A DNA stretch of 5,557 bases, taken from an uncultured Oscillospiraceae bacterium (lineage in GTDB: Bacteria; Bacillota; Clostridia; Oscillospirales; Ruminococcaceae). Each line of letters opens with the position of its first letter. The stretch's first letter is position 1. The stretch is from the NCBI GenBank assembly GCA_958427155.1, contig CAUABB010000108.1, forward strand, positions 1-5,557. The letters are read 5' to 3'. This document shows positions 1-5,557 of this stretch, piece after piece. The notes beneath the pieces were generated by a model, which made no database searches, was not told the DNA's origin, and saw only the letters and a program-made list of their open reading frames with translations. A program made the position numbers and the translations under genes.

Positions 1-596
1 ATTTTTTTTAGATTTTCCTCCAAAATATCAATACAGCTTTCATCTGCAAAGGGAAGAAGCTGGACTATATATCCTCCAGCCCCTTTAATAGTGAGATCAG
101 GATTCACCAAAACACCCAGTCCACAAACAGTCGGCGTTTGTTCGCTAATGGCAAAGTACTGGGTAATATCCTCTGCAATTTCTCCGGATACGATTGGAAC
201 CTGTCCAGTATAGGGCTCTTTCATTCCCAAATCTTTTATCACCTGAAGAAACCCCTCTTTCCCGACCGCACCGGAAACATCGAGTTTTCCATACTGGTTA
301 AGGGGAAGTTCTACAACCGTGTTTTCTGCATAACACTTGACATTTCCATAACTGTCGGCTACAGCGATCATGCTTCCGATTGGACCACTTCCTTTCATTC
401 TGAGAGTCAGTGATTGATCGGAAGCCTTTAACATACATCCCATCATGGAAGCAGCAGCAGATAGCCGTCCCATTGCCGCCGAAACAACGGCAGATGTCTG
501 GTGGATCCGCTCAATTTCAGAAACAATATCAGTCGCGTCAATAGCGCACGCCATGACAGACCCGTCTTTTGACAATGTTCGAACCAGTTTACCCAT
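1..596 (-). CDS. hslO: Hsp33 redox-regulated molecular chaperone (C-terminal part missing)
   Basis: Hsp33 is a cytoplasmic holdase chaperone. Oxidation of its C-terminal zinc-binding cysteines switches it on, and it then binds proteins unfolding under oxidative stress. The frame is open from the ATG at 594-596 to the window edge, giving 198 residues of a protein usually about 290 long. The zinc-binding cysteine domain therefore lies outside and cannot be checked. The visible part is the N-terminal domain, with family motifs GPIG (71-74), the stretch around YGKLDVSGAVG, KDLGM, the stretch around YTGQVPIVSGEIAEDI, and GVLVNPD followed by GGYIVQLLP; it lines up with the Bacillus protein as I remember it. 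An AAAGGA ribosome binding site lies 5-6 bases before the start and touches the stop codon of the upstream methyltransferase, 10 bp away, so the two are probably cotranscribed. Oddly, five cysteines (17, 54, 88, 158, 188) occur in this domain. Identity is secure. Confidence 0.95.
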   Translation of the reverse strand, partial: MGKLVRTLSKDGSVMACAIDATDIVSEIERIHQTSAVVSAAMGRLSAAASMMGCMLKASDQSLTLRMKGSGPIGSMIAVADSYGNVKCYAENTVVELPLNQYGKLDVSGAVGKEGFLQVIKDLGMKEPYTGQVPIVSGEIAEDITQYFAISEQTPTVCGLGVLVNPDLTIKGAGGYIVQLLPFADESCIDILEENLKK

Positions 597-606
597 AAAA
601 TTCCTT

Positions 607-1353
607 TCAATTTTTTTGAGCCAGATAGATAACCCGTTCTGAGTTTTTCCGTGGGCTATTTCTACCATCTTCATCATAAATTTCTATAACAGCAAACCCC
701 GCTTTTTTTAGCAGGAAACGGATTGTTTCATCTGGATAAGCGCGTTCTAAAAAACACTCTGTCCCTCGCCGGTAAATTCCTTTTTCGCATTCTATAAACA
801 AATCAAGGTCAATTTGTACAAGAAAAGGATCAATCAAAGTGTTTTGCCAAATACAGTAAACGCCGGGTTCATCATAAATAAAGGTATTATTTGCTAAGAT
901 TTCTCTGTGTTTATAAACAGTATTTACGTCAAATAAGAAAAGTCCACCCGGATTGGTAAAAAGAGAAACGCGCCGGAATGTCTCCTGTAAATCGTGGGGA
1001 TTGATCAAATGATTCAGACTATCCAGTGCGCAGACTGTAACGTCAACCGTTCCATAGAGGTCAAGCTCCTGCATCTGCTGGCAAAGAAAAATAACTGAAT
1101 GATTATTTGAATCAATTTTTTTGTTCATAGCAATTGAGAGCATTTCTTCTGAACCATCGATACCAATGACATCATACCCCATTCGTGCAAACTCAAAGCT
1201 CATAGAGCCGGTCCCACAGGCAAGGTCAAGAAGAATTCCTCTTTCTTTTCTGTTGGCCTGAATCAAAAAGTCATAGCAGGCTGCCCGTTGAGAATAATCT
1301 ACATTAACAGTTAACCGATCGTAAACGGCAGCAAAATCATTATAACTATTCAT
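607..1353 (-). CDS. Class I SAM-dependent methyltransferase, substrate unknown
   Basis: A 248-residue cytoplasmic enzyme with the Rossmann-type S-adenosylmethionine fold. Motif I is LLDLACGTG (41-49). The acidic residue expected to bind the cofactor ribose is D66 in GIDGS (64-68). A motif near 104-114 ends in ALDSLNH, as in small-molecule methyltransferases. The N-terminus (YNDFAAVYDRL, 4-14) resembles the YqeM-type group of uncharacterised Firmicute methyltransferases. No substrate can be read from the sequence, and there is no extra domain, signal peptide or membrane segment. The ATG at 1351-1353 lies inside the end of yerC (8-bp overlap) with only a weak GGA five bases upstream, so translation is probably coupled to yerC. 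hslO follows after 10 bp. The fold is certain; the reaction and the link to Hsp33 or YerC are not known. Confidence 0.88.
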   Translation of the reverse strand: MNSYNDFAAVYDRLTVNVDYSQRAACYDFLIQANRKERGILLDLACGTGSMSFEFARMGYDVIGIDGSEEMLSIAMNKKIDSNNHSVIFLCQQMQELDLYGTVDVTVCALDSLNHLINPHDLQETFRRVSLFTNPGGLFLFDVNTVYKHREILANNTFIYDEPGVYCIWQNTLIDPFLVQIDLDLFIECEKGIYRRGTECFLERAYPDETIRFLLKKAGFAVIEIYDEDGRNSPRKNSERVIYLAQKN

Positions 1354-1639
1354 CTTTATCCATTCGATTAAATATTTTCACGTAACCGTCGTTACCATAC
1401 ATCAGAGAACGGTTGACTCGGCTGATTGTAGCGGTACTAGCACCGGTTTTAGAAACAATATCGCTATATACTTTGTGTTCGCTTAACATTTTTGCTACTA
1501 TAATTCGTTGCGACATAGCCTTTAGTTCTTGTGCAGTACAGAGATCTTCGAAAAAATTATAGCATTCTTCCATGTTGTTTAAGGACAGAATTGCCTGAAA
1601 AAGAAAATCAACATCGCCATTTTTTAACTTGTCGTTCAT
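1346..1639 (-). CDS. yerC: YerC/YecD family TrpR-related DNA-binding protein
   Basis: A 97-residue protein of the TrpR superfamily, matching the usual length of YerC/YecD proteins (about 100). The helical N-terminal half includes FFEDLCTAQELKAMSQRI (29-46), corresponding to the conserved LCT-x-EL-x-AM-x-QR pattern. It is followed by a helix-turn-helix, roughly 58-77, with YSDIVSKTGASTATISRVNR, where the second half is the presumed recognition helix. Family members are thought to regulate transcription, but ligand and targets are not established, and this protein need not respond to tryptophan. The start is supported by GGAGGG six bases upstream. It is the first gene of the leftward group, and its TAG stop overlaps the start of the methyltransferase. 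Control of its own group or of the divergent lon promoter is possible but only inferred. The symbol follows the Bacillus homologue. Confidence 0.9.
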   Translation of the reverse strand: MNDKLKNGDVDFLFQAILSLNNMEECYNFFEDLCTAQELKAMSQRIIVAKMLSEHKVYSDIVSKTGASTATISRVNRSLMYGNDGYVKIFNRMDKDE

Positions 1640-1673
1640 GAAAGTCCCTCCAGATAGAAGTCAATTCCAGTTC

Positions 1674-1702
1674 ATTTTAACACACTAAAATATAAAAGTA
1701 AA
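1674..1702 (-). promoter_or_regulatory. Putative sigma-A promoter for yerC-methyltransferase-hslO
   Basis: Read on the minus strand, TTTACT (1697-1702, four of six matches to TTGACA) is followed after 17 bp by TAAAAT (1674-1679, five of six). A TG one base upstream of the -10 (1681-1682) makes it an extended -10. The expected start near 1667 gives a leader of about 28 bases carrying the GGAGGG at 1646-1651. This was found by eye; the region is A+T rich, so a chance match is possible. Confidence 0.55.
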
Positions 1703-1737
1703 GATATAATAAAGAATGAATGAAGCCTGCTGAAATC

Positions 1738-1766
1738 TTGCAATATTGCCATTAATCCGGTATAAT
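1738..1766 (+). promoter_or_regulatory. Putative sigma-A promoter for lon-engB-lysA
   Basis: TTGCAA (1738-1743, four of six matches) and a perfect TATAAT (1761-1766) are separated by exactly 17 bp. Transcription would start near 1773, leaving a leader of about 33 bases with the AGGAG site at 1795-1799, six bases before the lon ATG. I saw no CIRCE inverted repeat and no CtsR-type direct repeat overlapping it, so there is no visible sign of classical heat-shock repressor control. Confidence 0.65.
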
Positions 1767-1805
1767 AACTAAAGTATCCGCAGAAACGGCAAAAAGGAGA
1801 TTACA

Positions 1806-4250
1806 ATGCAGGAAAAAACCTTGAATATAAAACGTGAAACATCTACTGCCATTCTTCCGGCACTCGCAATGAGAGGCCTTGTTATGCTTCCGGGTATTGT
1901 TATGCATTTCGATGTGGGACGAGTGAAATCAATCGAAGCGCTTAATGCTGCCGTGGGCTCTAATAAGACCATTTTTCTGATTGCACAGAACGATCTTTCA
2001 GTGGAGGATCCGCGAGAAAATGACCTGTACCGGGTTGGTGTAGTTGTAAAAATTAAACAGCTTCTTAAAACGCAGGAAAATACAGTTCGCGTCTTGGTAG
2101 AAGGATTATACCGCGCTAAGGTAATGCGTTTTACATCTTTTGACGGTTATATTGAGTGTGAAGTAAAACAGATGCCTTATCGGAAGAGCCATCATACCGC
2201 TGAAGAAGTTGAGGCGATAATGCGTACGATTAAGGCTATTTTTGACGAATATGTCGGAATTGTCCCCAAAATGTCAGAAGAGCTTATTTCCTCCATTTTA
2301 ACAGAGGATAATCCGCAGAAATTGTTTGATCTTATCGTTCAAAATATCATGCTTCGGTTTGAGGACAAGCAGAAGCTTTTAGAAAAGTCTGATCTTTATG
2401 GGCGACTTCGTCTTCTTGCTGAAATTCTTGAAAAAGAGACTAATATTCTTGCCATTGAGCGAGATATCTATGAGCAGGTTAAAGAAAGCATGGAAAAAAA
2501 CCAACGTGATTACTATCTGCGCGAACAGCTCCGGGTGATTTCGGAAGAGCTGGGAGATGGGGAAAACGTTCAGGAAGAAGCGGAGGAATTTGCGGAAGCG
2601 GTTGAGCGGATTAAAAATTTGTCGGATGATTCAAGAGAGAAGCTTTTAAAAGAATGCGAGCGTCTTTATAAAATGCCGCCAAATTCCCATGAAGCCTCTG
2701 TGATTCGAAATTATTTAGACCTTGTAATTAGCCTTCCTTGGGATGAAAAAACAGAAGATAACCTGAATATTAATCAAATCAGCAAACGGCTTGACAAAGA
2801 TCATTATGGGTTGGAAAAGGTGAAGGAGCGTATTCTTGAAAGCCTTGCTGTCAGAAAGCTTGCGCCGGATATTAAAGGACAGATTATCTGTTTGGAGGGC
2901 CCTCCGGGTGTTGGTAAAACTTCAATCGCCCGCTCTATTGCAGAAGCGTTGGGGAGAAAGTTTGTTCGTATTTCGCTCGGGGGCATTCGGGATGAATCTG
3001 AAATTCGCGGCCATCGGAAAACTTATATCGGCGCAATGCCGGGTAGGATTATTGCCGGAATGAAGCAGGCCAAATCACACAATCCGCTTATTCTGTTGGA
3101 CGAAATTGATAAAATGGGGGCCGATTATAAAGGCGATCCGTCTTCAGCGATGCTTGAGATGTTGGATAGTGAACAAAACGTAGCGTTTTATGACCATTAC
3201 CTTGAAATTCCGTTTGATTTGAGCGAAGTCTTGTTTATTACGACGGCCAATTCCCTCGATACGATTCCAGGGCCACTGCTAGATCGAATGGAGGTTATTT
3301 CTCTGCCGAGCTATACCCGGGAAGAAAAATTTCAAATTGCCAAGCGTCATTTAGTAAAAAAGCAGATGTTAAAGCATGGTTTGTCTTCAGCTGTTTTCCG
3401 AATTTCAGAAGGAGCTCTTTATACGCTGATAGACGGTTATACACGTGAGGCAGGCGTCCGAAAACTGGAACGAGAAATTGCTTCTCTTTGCAGGAAAGGG
3501 GCAAAAAAAATTGCCTCCGGTGAATTAGAACGGGTCACGGTGACGCCCAAAAATATTGAGTCACTTCTTGGACCGAAAAAGTATTACCCTGATTTAATGG
3601 AAAATAGGGATATGGTCGGCCTAGTTACCGGCCTTGCTTGGACATCGGTGGGCGGAGAGGTTTTGCCAATTGAGGTTTCAATTTTAGAAGGAAGTGGGAA
3701 GGTAGAACTGACTGGCAATCTTGGCGATGTTATGAAAGAGTCTGCACGAATCGCTGTCAGCTATGTTCGCTCTGTTGCGAATATTTACGGAATTCCTGCC
3801 GATTTTTATAAAACAAAGGATATACATATCCATGCGCCAGAGGGCGCTGTTCCAAAAGACGGCCCTTCCGCAGGAATTGCTTTAACAACGGCATTGATAT
3901 CTGCTTTGTCCGGTGTTCCGGTTCGTCATGATGTAGCGATGACCGGGGAAATTACTTTGCGTGGGCGGGTTTTGCCAATCGGTGGACTGCGGGAAAAAAC
4001 AATGGCGGCTTATCGGTATGGTATTAAAACCGTTATCATCCCCAAAAGAAATGAACCGGATTTATATGATGTGGAAAAGGTTGTAAAAGAGTCAGTAGAA
4101 TTTGTCTTAGCCGACCATATTGAAACTGTGTTAGAGACTGCCCTGGTTTGGCCGAAGGAATCAACGAAAGACTCAAAAACGGAATGTTCGGGACTGAGTG
4201 TTTCAAAGGGAAAGGATCGGTCGGAAAAATGTCCGGCTGTTCCGTCGTGA
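1806..4250 (+). CDS. lon: ATP-dependent protease La (Lon, LonA type)
   Basis: Cytoplasmic hexameric AAA+ protease that unfolds and degrades damaged proteins and selected regulators. The 814 residues hold all three parts of LonA. The N-terminal substrate-binding domain (about 15-210) starts at ILPALAMRGLVMLPG and is followed by a helical linker containing YYLREQLR. The AAA+ module has Walker A GPPGVGKT (365-372, K371), Walker B LLDEID (430-435, D432 and E433), sensor-1 N482, arginine finger R494 and sensor-2 R552. The C-terminal protease domain has catalytic S688 in PKDGPSAG and K731 in GGLREK. All key residues are present, so the enzyme should be active. Residues after about 782 form a hydrophilic tail of some 30 residues that the Bacillus protein, as I remember it, lacks. 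AGGAG six bases upstream fixes the start. engB follows after 12 bp, the usual Firmicute order. Absence of a membrane segment argues against LonB. Confidence 0.98.
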   Translation: MQEKTLNIKRETSTAILPALAMRGLVMLPGIVMHFDVGRVKSIEALNAAVGSNKTIFLIAQNDLSVEDPRENDLYRVGVVVKIKQLLKTQENTVRVLVEGLYRAKVMRFTSFDGYIECEVKQMPYRKSHHTAEEVEAIMRTIKAIFDEYVGIVPKMSEELISSILTEDNPQKLFDLIVQNIMLRFEDKQKLLEKSDLYGRLRLLAEILEKETNILAIERDIYEQVKESMEKNQRDYYLREQLRVISEELGDGENVQEEAEEFAEAVERIKNLSDDSREKLLKECERLYKMPPNSHEASVIRNYLDLVISLPWDEKTEDNLNINQISKRLDKDHYGLEKVKERILESLAVRKLAPDIKGQIICLEGPPGVGKTSIARSIAEALGRKFVRISLGGIRDESEIRGHRKTYIGAMPGRIIAGMKQAKSHNPLILLDEIDKMGADYKGDPSSAMLEMLDSEQNVAFYDHYLEIPFDLSEVLFITTANSLDTIPGPLLDRMEVISLPSYTREEKFQIAKRHLVKKQMLKHGLSSAVFRISEGALYTLIDGYTREAGVRKLEREIASLCRKGAKKIASGELERVTVTPKNIESLLGPKKYYPDLMENRDMVGLVTGLAWTSVGGEVLPIEVSILEGSGKVELTGNLGDVMKESARIAVSYVRSVANIYGIPADFYKTKDIHIHAPEGAVPKDGPSAGIALTTALISALSGVPVRHDVAMTGEITLRGRVLPIGGLREKTMAAYRYGIKTVIIPKRNEPDLYDVEKVVKESVEFVLADHIETVLETALVWPKESTKDSKTECSGLSVSKGKDRSEKCPAVPS

Positions 4251-4262
4251 TGGAGGAATTGT

Positions 4263-4847
4263 ATGAATTTTCATACGGCTCGTTTTATTGCTTCTTATGG
4301 GATTTCTTCACAGCTTCCCGTATCGGGAAAGCCGGAAATTGCGTTTGCAGGGCGTTCCAATGTCGGAAAATCCTCGCTGCTCAACAAGATATTTAACCGT
4401 AAAAACCTGGCTCGTGTCAGCGCGGTTCCTGGTAAAACTGCAACAATCAATTTTTATCAGGTCGATGAGACGATTTTTGTTGATCTTCCGGGATATGGTT
4501 ACGCAAAGGTAGCCAAAAGCGAAAAGCATCGGTGGTCGGAGCTGATTGAGGGATATTTTAATCAGGATCGAAACGTAGCGCTTGTTCTTTTGTTGGTGGA
4601 TATCCGCCATGAACCATCCCGTTTGGATTTAGATATGGTTCATTATCTGGTCGAACGGGAATTTCCGTTTTTAATTGTTTTTACAAAAGCAGACAAGCTT
4701 TCACGCCTTCAAAAAGAAAAAAGACTTGAGGCGTTTCGAAATGAGTTTCCTTATGGGGATGAAATTCAAATGATTGCTATTTCTTCCCAGACAGGTGAAG
4801 GAGTTGAAGAACTTCGTTCCATTTTGGACGAGGTTGGTATAGAATAA
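4263..4847 (+). CDS. engB: Ribosome biogenesis GTPase EngB (YsxC/YihA)
   Basis: A TRAFAC-class GTPase needed for late assembly of the large ribosomal subunit; it is essential in Bacillus subtilis, where it is named YsxC. At 194 residues it has the normal family length, a single G domain with no added domains. Visible motifs are G1 GRSNVGKS (30-37, K36 at the phosphates), G2 in PGKTATINFY (56-65), G3 DLPGYG (74-79), G4 TKAD (141-144, guanine specificity) and G5 around ISS (173-175). The family-specific PGYGYAKV follows G3. The start has a GGAGG site at 4252-4256, six bases upstream, directly after the lon stop codon. Position behind lon matches the known lon-ysxC arrangement and implies cotranscription; lysA follows after 16 bp. 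Nothing is missing or unusual in the protein. Confidence 0.97.
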   Translation: MNFHTARFIASYGISSQLPVSGKPEIAFAGRSNVGKSSLLNKIFNRKNLARVSAVPGKTATINFYQVDETIFVDLPGYGYAKVAKSEKHRWSELIEGYFNQDRNVALVLLLVDIRHEPSRLDLDMVHYLVEREFPFLIVFTKADKLSRLQKEKRLEAFRNEFPYGDEIQMIAISSQTGEGVEELRSILDEVGIE

Positions 4848-4863
4848 TATTTTGGAGGTTTCA

Positions 4864-5557
4864 ATGTTTGTTTCCAAAAATTTGACAGTTAACGGAGAAG
4901 GACATTTAGCGATTGCAGGCAAAGACGCCGTATCGCTTGCGCATGAATATGGCACTCCGGTTTCTGTAATGGACGAAGGACTAATCCGCGAAAATTGTAG
5001 AAAGTTCCGTCGCTCTTTTGAAACTTATTATGATGGTGCAGGAATGGCATTATATGCAAGTAAGGCTTTCTGCTGTAAAGAAATTTGCCGGATTGCCAAT
5101 GAAGAAGGAATGGGACTCGACGTTGTCTCTTTGGGGGAACTTTATACTGCGTCTTGTGCTGGATTCCCGATGGGGCGGGTTTATTTTCACGGAAATAACA
5201 AATCTGATGAAGAACTGAAGTATGCACTATCCCAAGAAGTAGGCTGTATTGTAGTTGATAACACGGAGGAGCTAAAAAGACTGAATGAAATGGCCTGTCA
5301 GATGGGGAAGAAACCCGGAATTATGTTCCGGATCAAACCGGGAATTGATGCCCATACCCATAGCTTTATCCGAACTGGGCAGATTGACTCTAAATTTGGC
5401 CTTGCGCTTGAAACAGGTGAGGCACTTGCGGTTTTAAAACAGGCAGTTTCAATGGAGCATGTATTTCTTAAAGGTGTTCACTGCCATATTGGTTCCCAGA
5501 TTTTTGATATTGAACCCTTCAAGCTTGCGGCTGAGGTTATGCTTCAGCTGATTGCTC
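4864..5557 (+). CDS. lysA: Diaminopimelate decarboxylase (C-terminal part missing)
   Basis: Pyridoxal-phosphate enzyme that decarboxylates meso-diaminopimelate to L-lysine, the last step of lysine synthesis, in the cytoplasm; it competes with peptidoglycan synthesis for diaminopimelate. The frame is open from the ATG to the window edge, 231 residues of about 420-440. The visible part is the N-terminal alanine-racemase-like barrel: YASKAF (64-69) with K67 as the cofactor lysine, LDVVSLGELYTA (85-96), FHGNNKS (108-114), CIVVDN (128-133), DSKFG (175-179) and GVHCHIGSQIFD (204-215). These match the Bacillus LysA type closely and separate it from ornithine/arginine decarboxylases of the same fold. 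The later active-site motifs, including the cysteine region supplied across the dimer, lie outside. GGAGG at 4854-4858, five bases upstream, fixes the start. No terminator is seen in the 16-bp gap after engB. Confidence 0.96.
   Translation, partial: MFVSKNLTVNGEGHLAIAGKDAVSLAHEYGTPVSVMDEGLIRENCRKFRRSFETYYDGAGMALYASKAFCCKEICRIANEEGMGLDVVSLGELYTASCAGFPMGRVYFHGNNKSDEELKYALSQEVGCIVVDNTEELKRLNEMACQMGKKPGIMFRIKPGIDAHTHSFIRTGQIDSKFGLALETGEALAVLKQAVSMEHVFLKGVHCHIGSQIFDIEPFKLAAEVMLQLIA

Noticed and set aside
138..642. Two plus-strand open frames (138-413 and 445-642).
   Set aside because: They are antisense to hslO, which has clear family motifs. Their proteins resemble nothing known, and there is no good ribosome binding site.
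1746..1766. TTGCCA at 1746-1751 as the -35 box for lon.
   Set aside because: It is only 9 bp from the TATAAT. TTGCAA at 1738-1743 gives the proper 17-bp spacing.
2494..2501. A AAA AAC heptamer in frame in lon, a form used in -1 frameshifting.
   Set aside because: It encodes ordinary Glu-Lys-Asn in the conserved linker before YYLREQLR. No stimulating structure or meaningful -1 product was seen.
3503..3510. Run of eight A in lon (GCA AAA AAA ATT), a possible slippery site.
   Set aside because: The zero frame continues through the conserved protease domain, and no downstream overlapping gene product is recognisable.
4148..4396. Plus-strand open frame spanning the lon-engB junction (82 residues).
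   Set aside because: It is a shifted reading of the end of lon and the start of engB, both of which are secure.
4703..4734. Inverted repeat ACGCCT / AGGCGT, with further pairing CAA / TTG, that could form a hairpin.
   Set aside because: It lies well inside engB, has an A-rich loop and a bulge, and no run of T follows, so it is not a terminator. Coding constraint explains it.
4889..5227. 112-residue minus-strand open frame within lysA.
   Set aside because: It is antisense to a well-conserved LysA reading frame and has no family features.

Overview
The window is ordinary chromosomal DNA of a low-to-moderate G+C Firmicute, most likely class Clostridia. The evidence is the Bacillus-like character of the Lon, EngB, Hsp33 and LysA proteins, a YerC/YecD-type TrpR relative, strong GGAGG ribosome binding sites before most genes, and short intergenic gaps. 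I saw no mobile element, CRISPR array, RNA gene or phage-like gene. Placement below class level (for example Oscillospiraceae/Ruminococcaceae) is a guess.

Two gene groups diverge from a 166-bp region (1640-1805). Leftward on the minus strand lie yerC (TrpR-superfamily DNA-binding protein), a class I SAM-dependent methyltransferase overlapping yerC by 8 bp, and hslO (Hsp33 redox chaperone), which runs off the left edge. Rightward on the plus strand lie lon (ATP-dependent protease La), engB/ysxC (ribosome-assembly GTPase) 12 bp later, and lysA (diaminopimelate decarboxylase) 16 bp later, which runs off the right edge. Gaps this short, with no terminator between the genes, suggest one transcription unit on each side. 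Each has a plausible housekeeping promoter, placed back to back in the divergent region.

The theme is protein quality control: Hsp33 holds oxidatively unfolded proteins, and Lon degrades damaged ones. EngB (50S ribosome maturation) and LysA (lysine and cell-wall precursor supply) are growth functions. The lon-engB pairing is well known in Firmicutes. I found no convincing undescribed system. The points most worth a second look are the five cysteines in the N-terminal part of Hsp33, the divergent layout with a DNA-binding protein at its head, the attachment of lysA to lon-engB, and the hydrophilic C-terminal tail of Lon.
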